Shown: positions 28,403-39,915, counted from the stretch's first letter. The stretch: DNA of 64,000 bases from Atherix ibis (GCA_958298945.1 OY282610.1:42415667-42479666), one strand, 5' to 3'. A program made the numbers and translations. The notes: generated by a model from the letters alone, not told the origin.

Positions 28403-29990
28403 ATTAGTAAGTCTAGAGCAATTTCCGCAAAAATTTGCTGCACATTGTATTTAAAAAAGTACAAGAATTCACATGCTTGCAAGTGTTCAAATTCACCTTG
28501 TGTGCGTTGTATGTGTGTGAGTAAGGAGTTAGTACCACAGTTATCTCCTGCACATTTGCCTTGACTTGTTAATAGTTTTATTGTATTGATAGGATGCTTA
28601 GTTGCATAGATATCGATGTATAAGTGATAGTTTTTTGCACAAAGTTATCATTTAATGCATAGCGTTAAGCAGTGTAGAATGTATATTTTTGCCTAGCTTA
28701 GCTCAGAAGCGTCGGTTTGAGTTCGGGTTAGTTTCTTCACCTGCCCCAGTAGTGTGCGGTCGTTTTAGTACCAGAAGCATGATCCTTAGATGACTGCTTC
28801 CCTCTCTCAGTGAAAAGATAGGTTTTAACCTTGTTTGAGATTGTTTTTGTTGTAATTTTATGTTGAAAGAGTTTGACCCCTCAAATCCTACCTTTCTTTA
28901 GTCGTAGCCTTTTGGGAGTAGTATCATCTTGTAGCCCCGGAAATTCCTGACTTGTCCATGCTTATCTCGGTTACCCTAATCCTCCCTTTAGGCTTCTAGA
29001 ACAAAAGTTCTGTTGGCTTAACATTTTTAGGGTAAGCTTTGACGCTGACTGCAACTTTGACGCAGACTTCAAAGTTTGACTGCAAATTTGAAGTCGTCCA
29101 GGGTCCTGACTTTGACGCTGACTGCAACTTTGACTTGACTGCAAAGCTGGCTTTGTCCTGGTTTCCCGCGTGTATTCGTTGCACGCCATTTTGTTTGGAT
29201 TTTTCCATGTGCGAGCCGTTTTTTCAAATTTTTCCACGTGCTAGGCGTTTTTTCAAATTTTTCCATGTGGTAGCCATTTTGTCGGATTTTTTCAAGTGCT
29301 AACCGTTTTTTCAAATTTTTCCAAGTGCTAACCGTTTTTTCAAATTTTTCCGTGCTAACCGTTTTTTCAAATTTTTCCACGTGCTAGCCGTTTTTTCAAA
29401 TTTTTCCATGTGGTAGCCATTTTGTCTATTTTACCACGTGCTAACTGTTTTTTCAAATTTTTCCACGTGCTAACCGTTTTTTTCAAATTTTTCCACATGC
29501 TAACCGTTTTTTCAAATTTTTCCACATGCTAACCGTTTTTTCAAATTTTTCCATGCTAACCGTTTTTTCAAATTTTTTCACGTGCTAACCGTTTTTTAAA
29601 ATTTTTTCATGTGCTAGCCATTTTGTCGGATTTTACCATGTGCTAGCCATTTTTACGGAATTTATCAGTATTTTTGTACAAGAATTGCTCTAGCTAGTGT
29701 ATTAACATTGGGAAGTGAATAATTATACTACTATCATGTAGTCCTATAATTTCCCTACCCCCCTCTACCAAGGACGCTATATTACCAGCACATATACAGG
29801 TATAATATGATATTTAATGTACTCATATACCAATACTTTCATTAAATATTTTAGAAAATTGACAACCATACAAACGTTTTACCATACACTGTCAAGCTCA
29901 GCAACAACACATCCAACTCAGACATGTCATGCCATGTAGCCAACACTTTGCCAAGATAGTATTATTATATTTTGATTAAATTGCTGTAGT
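28403..29990. repeat. 1.5-kb satellite unit 4 (1588 bp)
   Basis: Its minisatellite lies at about 29183-29668. It is nearly identical to unit 2 in length, minisatellite order and the CTTCTTCACC variant. Confidence 0.9.
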
Positions 29991-31523
29991 ATTAGTGAGT
30001 CTAGAGCAATTTCCGCAAAAATTTGCTGCACATTGTATTTAAAAAAGTACAAGAATTCACATGCTTGCAAGTGTTCAAATTCACCTTGTGTGCGTTGTAT
30101 GTGTGTGAGTAAGGAGTTAGTACCACAGTTATCCCCTGCACATTTGCCTTGACTTGTTAATAGTTTTATTGTATTGATAGGATGCTTAGTTGCATAGATA
30201 TCGATGTATAAGTGATAGTTTTTTGCATAAAGTTATCATTTAATGCATAGCGTTAAGCAGTGTAGAATGTATATTTTTGCCTAGCTTAGCTCAGAAGCGT
30301 CGGTTTGAGTTCGGGTTAGCTTCTACACCTGCCCCAGTAGTGTGCGGTCGTTTTAGTACCAGAAGCATGATCCTTAGATGACTGCTTCCCTCTCTCAGTG
30401 AAAAGATAGGTTTTAACCTTGTTTGAGATTGTTTTTGTTGTAATTTTATGTTGAAAGAGTTTGACCCCTCAAATCCTACCTTTTTTTAGTCGTAGCCTTT
30501 TGGGAGTAGTATCATCTTGTAGCCCCGGAAATTCCTGACTTGTCCATGCTTATCTCGGTTACCCTAATCCTCCCTTTAGGCTTCTAGAACAAAAGTTCTG
30601 TTGGCTTAACATTTTTAGGGTAAGCTTTGACGCTGACTGCAACTTTGACGCAGACTTCAAAGCTTGACCGCAAATTTGAAGTCGTCCAGGATCCTGACTT
30701 TGACGCTGACTGCAACTTTGACTTGACTGCAAAGCTGGCTTTGTCCTGGTTTCCCGCGTGTATTCGTTGCACGCCATTTTGTTTGGATTTTTCCATGTGC
30801 TAGCCGTTTTTTCAAATTTTTCCACGTGCTAGGCGTTTTTTCAAATTTTACCATGTGGTAGCCATTTTGTCGGATTTTTTCAAGTGCTAACCGTTTTTTC
30901 AAATTTTTCCAAGTGCTAACCGTTTTTTCAAATTTTTCCGTGCTAACCGTTTTTTCAAAATTTTCCACGTGCTAGCCGTTTTTTCAAATTTTTCCATGTG
31001 GTAGCCATTTTGTCGGATTTTTCCACGTGCTAACCGTTTTTTCAAATTTTTCCACGTGCTAACCGTTTTTTTCAAATTTTTCCACATGCTAACCGTTTTT
31101 TCAAATTTTTCCACGTGCTAACCGTTTTTTCAAATTTTTTCATGTGCTAGCCATTTTGTCGGATTTTACCATGTGCTAGCCATTTTTACGGTATTTTTCA
31201 GTATTTTTGTACAAGAATTGCTCTAGCTAGTGTATTAACATTGGGAAGTGAATAATTATACTACTATCATGTAGTCCTATAATTTCCCTACCCCCCTCTA
31301 CCAAGGACACTATATTACCAGCACATATACAGGTATAATATGATATTTAATGTACTCATATACTAATACTTTCATTAAATATTTTAGAAAATTGACAACC
31401 ATACAAACGTTTTACCATACACTGTCAAGCTCAGCAACAACACATCCAACTCAGACATATCATGCCATGTAGCCAACACTTTGCCAAGATAGTATTATTA
31501 TATTTTGATCACATTGCTGTAGT
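29991..31523. repeat. 1.5-kb satellite unit 5 (1533 bp)
   Basis: Its minisatellite lies at about 30772-31198. Private variants include TTATCCCCTGC and ATTTTGATCACATTG. Confidence 0.9.
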
Positions 31524-33052
31524 ATTAGTGAGTCTAGAGCAATTTCCGCAAAAATTTGCTGCACATTGTATTTAAAAAAGTACAAGAATTCACATGCTTG
31601 CAAGTGTTCAAATTCACCTTGTGTGCGTTGTATGTGTGTGAGTAAGGAGTTAGTACCACAGTTATCTCCGGCACATTTGCCTTGACTTGTTAATAGTTTT
31701 ATTGTATTGATAGGATGCTAGTTGCATAGATATCGATGTATAAGTGATAGTTTTTTGCACAAAGTTATCATTTAATACATAGCGTTAAGCAGTGTAGAAT
31801 GTATATTTTTGCCTAGCTTAGCTCAGAAGCGTCGGTTTGAGTTCGGGTTAGCTTCTACACCTGCCCCAGTAGTGTGCGGTCGTTTTAGTACCAGAAGCAT
31901 GATCCTTAGATGACTGCTTCCCTCTCTCAGTGAAAAGATAGGTTTTAACCTTGTTTGAGATTGTTTTTGTTGTAATTTTATGTTGAAAGAGTTTGACCCC
32001 TCAAATCCTACCTTTCTTTAGTCGTAGCCTTTTGGGAGTAGTATCATCTTGTAGCCCCGGAAATTCCTGACTTGTCCATGCTTATCTCGGTTACCCTAAT
32101 CCTCCCTTTAGGCTTCTAGAACAAAAGTTCTGTTGGCTTAACATTTTTAGGGTAAGCTTTGACGCTGACTGCAACTTTGACGCAGACTTCAAAGTTTGAC
32201 TGCAAATTTGAAGTCGTCCAGGGTCCTGACTTTGACGCTGACTGCAACTTTGACTTGACTGCAAAGCTGGCTTTGTCCTGGTTTCCCGCGTGTATTCGTT
32301 GCACGCCATTTTGTTTGGATTTTTCCATGTGCGAGCCGTTTTTTCAAATTTTTCCACGTGCTAGGCGTTTTTTCAAATTTTTCCATGTGGTAGCCATTTT
32401 GTCGGATTTTTTCAAGTGCTAACCGTTTTTTCAAATTTTTCCGTGCTAACCGTTTTTTCAAATTTTTCCACGTGCTAGCCGTTTTTTCAAATTTTTCCAT
32501 GTGGTAGCCATTTTGTCTATTTTACCACGTGCTAACCGTTTTTTCAAATTTTTCCACGTGCTAACCGTTTTTTTCAAATTTTTCCACATGCTAACCGTTT
32601 TTTCAAATTTTTCCACGTGCTAACCGTTTTTTCAAATTTTTCCGTGCTAACCGTTTTTTCAAATTTTTCCACGTGCTAACCGTTTTTTCAAATTTTTTCA
32701 TGTGCTAGCCATTTTTACGGTATTTTTCAGTATTTTTGTACAAGAATTGCTCTAGCTAGTGTATTAACATTGGGAAGTGAATAATTATACTACTATCATG
32801 TAGTCCTATAATTTCCCTACCCCCCTCTACCAAGGACACTATATTACCAGCACATATACAGGTATAATATGATATTTAATGTACTCATATACTAATACTT
32901 TCATTAAATATTTTAGAAAATTGACAACCATACAAACGTTTTACCATACACTGTCAAGCTCAGCAACAACACATCCAACTCAGACATGTCATGCCATGTA
33001 GCCAACACTTTGCCAAGATAGTATTATTATATTTTGATTAAATTGCTGTAGT
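31524..33052. repeat. 1.5-kb satellite unit 6 (1529 bp)
   Basis: Its minisatellite lies at about 32303-32729. It shares TTATCTCCGGC, GGATGCTAGTTGC and AATACATAGCG with unit 7, marking these two as most closely related. Confidence 0.9.
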
Positions 33053-33798
33053 ATTAGTGAGTCTAGAGCAATTTCCGCAAAAATTTGCTGCACATTGTAT
33101 TTAAAAAAGTACAAGAATTCACATGCTTGCAAGTGTTCAAATTCACCTTGTGTGCGTTGTATGTGTGTGAGTAAGGAGTTAGTACCACAGTTATCTCCGG
33201 CACATTTGCCTTGACTTGTTAATAGTTTTATTGTATTGATAGGATGCTAGTTGCATAGATATCGATGTATAAGTGATAGTTTTTTGCACAAAGTTATCAT
33301 TTAATACATAGCGTTAAGCAGTGTAGAATGTATATTTTTGCCTAGCTTAGCTCAGAAGCGTCGGTTTGAGTTCGGGTTAGCTTCTACACCTGCCCCAGTA
33401 GTGTGCGGTCGTTTTAGTACCAGAAGCATAATCCTTAGATGACTGCTTCCCTCTCTCAGTGAAAAGATAGGTTTTAACCTTGTTTGAGGTTGTTTTTGTT
33501 GTAATTTTATGTTGAAAGAGTTTGACCCCTCAAATCCTACCTTTCTTTAGTCGTAGCCTTTTGGGAGTAGTATCATCTTGTAGCCCTGGAAATTCCTGAC
33601 TTGTCCATGCTTATCTCGGTTACCCTAATCCTCCCTTTAGGCTTCTAGAACAAAAGTTCTGTTGGCTTAACATTTTTAGGGTAAGCTTTGACGCTGACTG
33701 CAACTTTGACGCAGACTTCAAAGCTTGACCGCAAATTTGAAGTCGTCCAGGGTCCTGACTTTGACGCTGACTGCAACTTTGACTTGACTGCAAAGCTG
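33053..33798. repeat. 1.5-kb satellite unit 7, truncated
   Basis: The unit follows unit 6 for about 746 bp, then breaks at GACTGCAAAGCTG. The next bases are 13-bp satellite (AAAATTTTTATTG). The minisatellite half is missing. Confidence 0.9.
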
Positions 33799-35221
33799 AA
33801 AATTTTTATTGAAAATTTTTACTGAAAATTTTTCTTGACAATCTTTACTGACAGTTTTTGCTGACAATTTTTACTGAAATTTTTACTAAAATTTTTACTG
33901 ACAATTTTTACCGACAATTTTTACTGACAATTTTTACTGACAATTTTTACTGACAATTTTGCTGATAATTTTTGCTGACAATTTTCGCTGACAATTTTTC
34001 CTGACAATTTTCGCTGAAAATTTTTAATGACAATTTTTGCTGACAATTGTTGCTGACAATTTTTGCTGAACATTTTTACTGAAAATTTTTATTGCAAATT
34101 GTTGCTGACAATTTTCGCTGACAATTTTTACTGACAATTTGCGCTGAAAATTTTGCTGACAATTTTTGCTGAACATTTTTACTGAAAATTTTTATTGAAA
34201 ATTTTTGCTGGCAATTTTCGCTGAAAATTTTTACTGAAAATTTTTACTAAAATTTTTACTAAAAATTTTACTGACAATTTTTACTAATTTTTACTGACAA
34301 TTTTTGCTGACAATTTTTGCTGACAATTTTTGCTGACAATTTTCGCTGACAATTTTTACTGACAATTTTCGCTAAAAATTTTTACTGAAAATTTTTATTG
34401 AAAATTTTTGCTGGCAATTTTCGCTGAAAATTTTTACTGAAAATTTTTACTAAAATTTTTACTAAAAATTTTACTGACAATTTTTACTAATTTTTACTGA
34501 CAATTTTTGCTGACAATTTTTGCTGACAATTTTTGCTGACAATTTTCGCTGACAATTTTTACTGACAATTTTCGCTAAAAATTTTTACTGAAAATTTTTA
34601 CTAAAATTTTTAGTAAAATTTTTACTGACAATTCTTACTGACAATTTTTGCTGACAATTTTTGCTGACAATTTTCGTTGAAAATTTTTACTGAAAATTTT
34701 TATTAAAATTTTTACTGACAATTTTTACTGAAAATTTTTGCTGACAATTTTTACTGAACATTTTTGCTAACAATTTTTGCTGACAACTTTTACTGACAAT
34801 TTTTGCAGACAATTTTTGTTGACAATTTTTGCTGAAAATTTTTGCTGACAATTTTTGCTAACAATTTTTGCTGACAATTTTTGCTGAAAATTTTTGCTGA
34901 TAATTTTTGCTGACAATTTTTGCTGACAATTTTTGCTGACAATTTTTGCTGACAATTTTTGCTGACAATTTTTGCTGACAATTTTTGCTGACAATTTTTG
35001 GTGACAATTTTTGCTGACAATTTTCGCTGAAAAATTTTAACTGACAATTTTTGCTGACAATTTTTACTGACACTTTTTGCTGAAAATTTTTACTAAAATT
35101 TTTACTAAAATTTTAACTGACAATTTTTGCTGACAATTTTTACTGAAAATTTTTGCTGACAATATTTGCCGACAATTTTTGCTGACAATTTTTTCCGATA
35201 ATTTTTGCTGACAATTTTTAC
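33799..35221. repeat. 13-bp satellite array, right block
   Basis: This is the same 13-bp monomer family as the left block but without the ATATTTGTTG doublet. It is richer in TTTTCGCTGA and irregular units (for example TTTTTACTAATTTTTAC). A 203-bp internal duplication (about 34193-34395 and 34396-34600, GCTGGCAATTTTCG near 34207 and 34410) is present. It ends at TTTTTACTGC near 35223. Confidence 0.93.
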
Positions 35222-35313
35222 TGCAAAAAGGGGATTCCGGTGGTCTTACAGCCATACTCGAGAGGTTCAAGAACTTCCTTCTGTGAGCAAAATCTAAGGA
35301 AAATGAGTAAAGA

Positions 35314-35675
35314 TTGACGGATCTATTGATACTGATTAACATTAAAGCTGATGAACCGTCTTTGAGAAATTTAGCAGAAGGACTCTACGCGTCAGATCGA
35401 ATATTGTGGACGCTTGGATACTGGACTATGACAACTCCTGCTGTTATGCGCCTATCTCTATCAATGAGTTTTTATAAGAAGAGCAGAGTCCTGTTTTAAC
35501 TGACCTTAGTCCTTTTACTGTTTTTTATTCCTCAAGACCAAAAAACACTTGAAAGGACATCATCTTGATACTGTCGATAATATCCAAAGGAACAAAACAC
35601 GATTCCAGTTGAAGCCTTTCAGCATTGTTACGAACAGTAGACACAATGCCTCTGACGATATACAGCTATCCAAAA
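35314..35675 (+). pseudogene. Mariner-type transposase remnant, C-terminal part
   Basis: Broken pieces in several frames resemble the C-terminal third of a mariner transposase. There is an ADEPSLRNLA stretch near 35347, a degenerate SPF/PQDQ region near 35510, then KGHHLDTVDNIQR near 35552 and VEAFQHCYEQ near 35605. The last two match the usual LKGHHF-TVDNIQ and PVEAFQ--Y--W segments after the third catalytic Asp. The catalytic motifs themselves are lost, and stops and frameshifts are frequent. A related copy lies on the other strand at about 44035-44360. No TIRs are seen. It joins a different mariner family at about 35675-35685. Confidence 0.55.
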
Positions 35676-35679
35676 GAAC

Positions 35680-36020
35680 CAATTTGATAAGGAATATTAC
35701 CTGCAAGTTATTCGCAAGTTGCGCGGAGCAATCCGCCCGAACGGCCTGGATTTGTGGAAGCATCGTTGCTTGTGCGTCAGTTTTTGGCCAAAAACAACAC
35801 ACTAATAATGCCGCAGCCACCGTATTCCCTAGCTCTGACCCCCTGCGACTTTCTCTTGTTCCCGAAACAGATTCATTTTTTGGAATGGGCAAAAATCGAA
35901 GACGAGCCAAATCACGTGCAAGTAAAGCAGCTGTCAAAAATTGACTGAACATTTAAAATGGCCGAAAAAAAATTGAAAATCGAATATACGTAATCCGCGG
36001 AACTTTTTGAACAGACCTCG
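35680..36020 (+). mobile_element. 3' half of a mariner element with right TIR
   Basis: Fragments in shifting frames read DKEYYLQVIRKLRGAIRPN, then VRQFLAKNNTLIMPQPPYS near 35778 and LTPCDFLLFPK near 35832. This is the segment between the second and third catalytic Asp of a DD34D mariner transposase, followed by the C-terminus. The end, AACTTTTTGAACAGACCTCG followed by TA (36021-36022), is the same terminus seen in the element at 42005-42828. The 5' half is absent. The copy is dead. Confidence 0.75.
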
Positions 36021-36022
36021 TA

Positions 36023-36788
36023 TAAAACTAAAATATTCTTCAACACCTCGTAAATATTTATTTGTTAGTATTACAATAATATTAGAAAAAGGGAAACATT
36101 TCAAAAACACCTTCTTTACGTGAAATTTTTTATTCTTAAAAAGTAAACAAAATGTCCGGTTAAAACTGTCGCATTTTGAATTGAAAATAAATTTTATGGC
36201 ATTCGTCTCTGGAGAGTTTGAATGCTGAAATTTCAATTTTGAATTAATTTTAGCGAATGAAAATCACTTTGTTATGATTGACCAAAAGTATAGTGTATAT
36301 TTTGGTTGACTGGCAAAATGCATTACTATTGTAGTAATATTCGGTCAACATTTACGAGAAAGTATTCAGAATTATGTGCATTTGTGGAAAATGTGGCTGT
36401 TTTGGAAGTTTCTTTAATCGAAGTAACAAAACTGTATTCCAACTAGGATTCTAACCAAAAATTTATACAATAATTGTTGATTTTAGACTTTCCCACATCG
36501 AATTCTATGCGATTTTCACATTCACAGTATTATAAATATGAGTGAGTGTATATCAAGTTTTGGAAATGTTTCTAGTTGTTCATAGTTTATACAAACGTGA
36601 ATGGCAAACTCAAAAGTCCTTAAATTACTTAAAATTCTCATTTTTCAGGTAGAAATATTTGATTTCCAATTTGAAGTTTGAATTTTCATTGCGGTAACTT
36701 AACTTAATCATTTTAGAGGTCTTTTGATTTTGTTCTGTTTTATTTTATGTTTTGTTGATATTCAGTTTGAGTTTGTATATAATTTCAG
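36023..36788. other. AT-rich intronic or flanking DNA
   Basis: I see no gene, repeat or transposon signature here. No earlier galactokinase exon (such as the LIGEHTDYN-type motif) is present. The last bases are a plausible 3' splice region, a T-rich stretch ending in AATTTCAG at 36788. Confidence 0.6.
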
Positions 36789-36959
36789 ATGGGCTAACTA
36801 TATTAAAGGTGTTATAGAAAGTTTTGGTCATCCAGTTCCGGGTTTTAATGCTGTTATAGCAACTAATGTTCCAGTTGGTGGTGGTTTATCAAGTAGTGCT
36901 GCACTTGAAGTATCAACATTAGTTTTCATCGAGCAAATAAGTGGCAAATATGTTGATCG
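36789..36959 (+). CDS. Galactokinase, internal exon with the GHMP kinase loop
   Basis: The exon encodes about 57 residues starting (R)[15 protein letters not shown] and containing [17 protein letters not shown]. Galactokinase phosphorylates alpha-D-galactose with ATP in the cytosol, the first committed step of the Leloir pathway. The [13 protein letters not shown] segment is the glycine/serine-rich ATP phosphate-binding motif of the GHMP kinase family, and WANYxKGVI is the conserved segment before it in animal galactokinase 1. The acceptor is AATTTCAG/A and the donor GATCG/GTAAGT. The exon opens with the last base of a split Arg codon and ends two bases into the next one, which fits the following exon exactly. 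It is open throughout. Upstream exons are not within the preceding 36 kb, which is mostly satellite. Confidence 0.93.
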
Positions 36960-38004
36960 GTAAGTAAATTAAAACAAAACAAAAAAAATTAACTATAAGA
37001 ATTCAGAGCGAAAACAAAACAAAATAGTTTATTAAAACAAACAAATTGAATATTTATTATGAAATTAATATATTCGGAAATATTATTGCGTTATTTTTAA
37101 CATGATTTTCTCAATCGATTGAAAATTATACTTGATCATAGTTAATATACAATAATAAATAAATTTTCTCTATGTTACAACCTTCTTTTTCAGCTATAAG
37201 ATTCTATTAAAATCGTAGGCATTACCATTGCTAGTAGAGATGGATGAAATTTTTATATTAAAAATACTGTAAACCAAATAAATTCTATTTTATGTATGGT
37301 ATTTATTTTCTTTGGCAGTCAATATATGGTCCAACAAAGTGGTCCGACAAAATTTAAACTGTTTTGTACGCACCAAAAGCAAATGATAATTTCTTATTCT
37401 AGAGGAAACTTTTTTACGGAAATGTTAAGTTAGATTACGTCCACATCCTTGAACCTCATTCTTTAAATCTTCCCTTCCATAAAAACTCCATATTGTAGTG
37501 AGCTGTGGGCAATACGGATTCTGTGATAGCCACGCAGCCCTAACTCGTGGCCCAATGAGTGATTCTTTTCTCACCAATATTCGACATAACCTACTTAACA
37601 ATAGGTTTGTTATTCATAAGTGATCTTAAATTATCGTACCTGCTAAGCAAATGACAAACAATACCTTTAGCCGTTTATAATACCAAATAACAACCGTACC
37701 AGTCTACTCGATAGCCGTACCGATATTTTATGAACGGAAACTGGTCGTCATTTTCTTTTCGGAACCCGCCTTCTTCCCATCTACCCATCCTGCGACGTTC
37801 AATTTACTATCACTCACATTCTAACGGAATGTCACTCTACCAAACATTACACGATGGAGCGATGTGAGGCTCGTACGGCGGAAAGAATTGAATTCAGGCG
37901 GCGGTAGGGAAATTGTTGCGATACAGCTGCCGATAGGACATGGACTCATCGTCTCACACCGGCGATGGATCCATAGTTAGATCGGTGACGTAATGGTGTT
38001 GACT

Positions 38005-38106
38005 ACTACCTATTCCAATTTGCGATGGGACATGTATGTTTTTGAGGTTAATTGACGGGTTAACCTCAAAAACATACATGTCCCGTCGCAAATTGGGATA
38101 GGTAGT
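38005..38106. repeat. Near-perfect 46-bp inverted repeat with 10-nt loop
   Basis: The left arm (38005-38050, ending CATGTATGTTTTTGAGGTTA) pairs with 38061-38106 around the loop ATTGACGGGT. There are only two differences (TATTCC/TATCCC and GATGGG/GACGGG). On the + strand transcript both would form G:U pairs, so the RNA stem would be uninterrupted. Confidence 0.9.
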
Positions 38107-38183
38107 GATGTTGGATTAATAAATAACTTGACGGGCTGTTGATGGCTTTGCAACAACATTCCAAAAAAGAAAATGGTACGAAT

Positions 38184-38273
38184 ATATTACTATATTTTCT
38201 CACCGAACCGCCATCAGGTATAACCACATGTAGTAATGCCTGATAGTGGTTTCATTGGAAGATATAGTAATAT
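38184..38273. repeat. Imperfect 35-bp inverted repeat
   Basis: Arms at 38184-38218 and 38239-38273 start ATATTACTATAT and end CATCAGG/CTATCAGG, with several mismatches in the middle and a 20-nt spacer. It lies 80 bp from the preceding hairpin. Confidence 0.75.
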
Positions 38274-39915
38274 GAGCACTTAAGGTGGTTTTAGTGGGTT
38301 AAAATACCAAACTTTTCGATGATTTCCATTTTACAATAACAAAAAAAGCCTAACCCACTATTTCTTTTCTAATGAAATTCACCCAAATAAGGAGTTTTGA
38401 AAATCCCTCAATACTTTTCTCAATTCATCTTTTTTATTATTTTATATAAACTACCATGCTCTACAAAATCTAACCACCTCTAACTGGTCCAGATCGTTAA
38501 ATGGCCTCATGCTCATGGCGCTGTATCATGTACCGTAGTTCTAGTTCTAGGAACCTTTTATATAAACAATAAAATCGGCATTGATTACGAAAATATATTG
38601 GTTAAAAAAAATAACGTTAAATATTTATTCACATTGACTTTTAGAAAACTAAGTCACTCGACTACCGTAATACGAATACGAAAGTCATTCGATATTGTAA
38701 TATTTTTTACTAATTGACTCATTCTTTATTGATTTTTTGTTATTATTAATTTTAAATTACGAGTAGAAATAATCGTTTTTTATATACTCGTATACAAAAA
38801 GTATACTTTTTAAGAACTAACACTACAGTCGTACATACACATACACATATATAGAAACTGTTTTAAATTGAATTGCTGAGAATCCATACATAAGTTGAGT
38901 ATCAATCGTAATCAATTTTGTGTATTCTAGCATGTGTTAGTTACGCAATTGGACGACTATTTAAATATTTACACCAAGAGGAAATTTCAAAATGATGCTA
39001 TTGATTACGGGAAATTTATTCAGCGTACATCATTCAGTAAATCTAATCGGATTGCAATGAAGTTGACTAACAACTAACCAAATTTTGAAGCTTTGACTAG
39101 CATAGATATTAATGAACAAAATTTCAAAGCTAGCGGACTAAAAGGTTCTCAAAAAGGTTAGCTTGATTATTTCGGCTATCGTTCTACTTCAATCAATTAT
39201 GTAAAAGAATAATGTAGAGGAATCCATTATCTATGCTCAATGTGGCCTCTTTGCTAATGGCCATTGGAGGCTATCAGGAAAAAATTGTGCAATTCGAACA
39301 AGAATTTAAAATTGATTTGATTCCAAATATCGATACCATAGAATATTGATATCAACCGAAAATATATCGATACAACCAAACATAAATAAAAGAATGTAAC
39401 AATTTAAGTATATATGTGTATGGTATATTGTATATAATATACGACACCATCCCTCTTACTAGCAGCTTTTTCCTTTTTCATTTCTAGTAACATAGGTAAT
39501 GTGGTATTGTAAATAATAACGTATATTTATTTGGGTATTTTATTTTGTCGACCACACTCGTTCAATGGCTATTTTCTAGACCATTTTATCCTTATTTTAG
39601 CATTTGTATATGCTTAACTTTTTTCTCCTCTTCACAGTATAAAATAAATTAGTGGGCGATACAGAAAAAATAGCATTCTATGCGGTATATAATAAATGGA
39701 ATTTTTTTCCTAGTTGTTACACGTTATACTATTTTATTCTCTATACTATTCTTTTATTCATTCAATACTATTCCTTTTGAAAAGGATCAAATGCTGCAGA
39801 AGAATTTCATTCATTTATTTACATATTTACAATTTTTGTTCAAATCAATTATTCATGATTATTTATATTTAATTTTTATCTTATATTGTATAACTTGAAG
39901 TATTTGTATTTGCAG

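Larger units (their letters stand above)
23481..33798. repeat. Complex satellite array of about 1.5-kb units (six full and one partial)
   Basis: Using ATTAGTGAGTCTAGAGC as the unit start, copies begin at 23527, 25344, 26932, 28403, 29991, 31524 and 33053. Lengths are 1817, 1588, 1471, 1588, 1533 and 1529 bp, then a partial unit. Each unit has a non-repetitive part, a GC-richer part with a TTTGACGCTGACTGCAACTT motif repeated twice, and an internal minisatellite of about 29 bp (GTGCTAACCGTTTTTTCAAA core). Copy number of the minisatellite explains most length differences. I recognise no known element in the unit and no convincing gene. Minus-strand open frames of 70-122 codons recur only because the DNA recurs. 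Confidence 0.95.
36960..39915 (+). other. Galactokinase intron (2.96 kb)
   Basis: Bounded by GTAAGT and TTTGCAG. No coding sequence is recognised. Two inverted repeats (38005-38106, 38184-38273) lie in a less AT-rich part (about 37440-38290) that may be an unclassified non-autonomous transposon. The remainder (38300-39900) is AT-rich. The 72-codon Phe/Leu/Ile-rich open frame at 39680-39898 is judged fortuitous. Confidence 0.75.

Noticed and set aside
24095..32500. Recurring 70-122 codon frames in the 1.5-kb units (MEKFEKTVSTW..., MTLTATLTQTSKFDCK...)
   Set aside because: Overlapping frames on both strands are equally open, lengths follow minisatellite copy number, and no known domain is visible. 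Recurrence reflects DNA identity between units.
35560..35952. 130-codon minus-strand frame over the mariner relics
   Set aside because: The recognisable transposase motifs are all on the plus strand. This frame is the shadow.
39680..39898. 72-codon plus-strand open frame just before a galactokinase exon
   Set aside because: Phe/Leu/Ile/Tyr-rich translation of AT-rich intron DNA. It ends before the exon and is not conserved with galactokinase.
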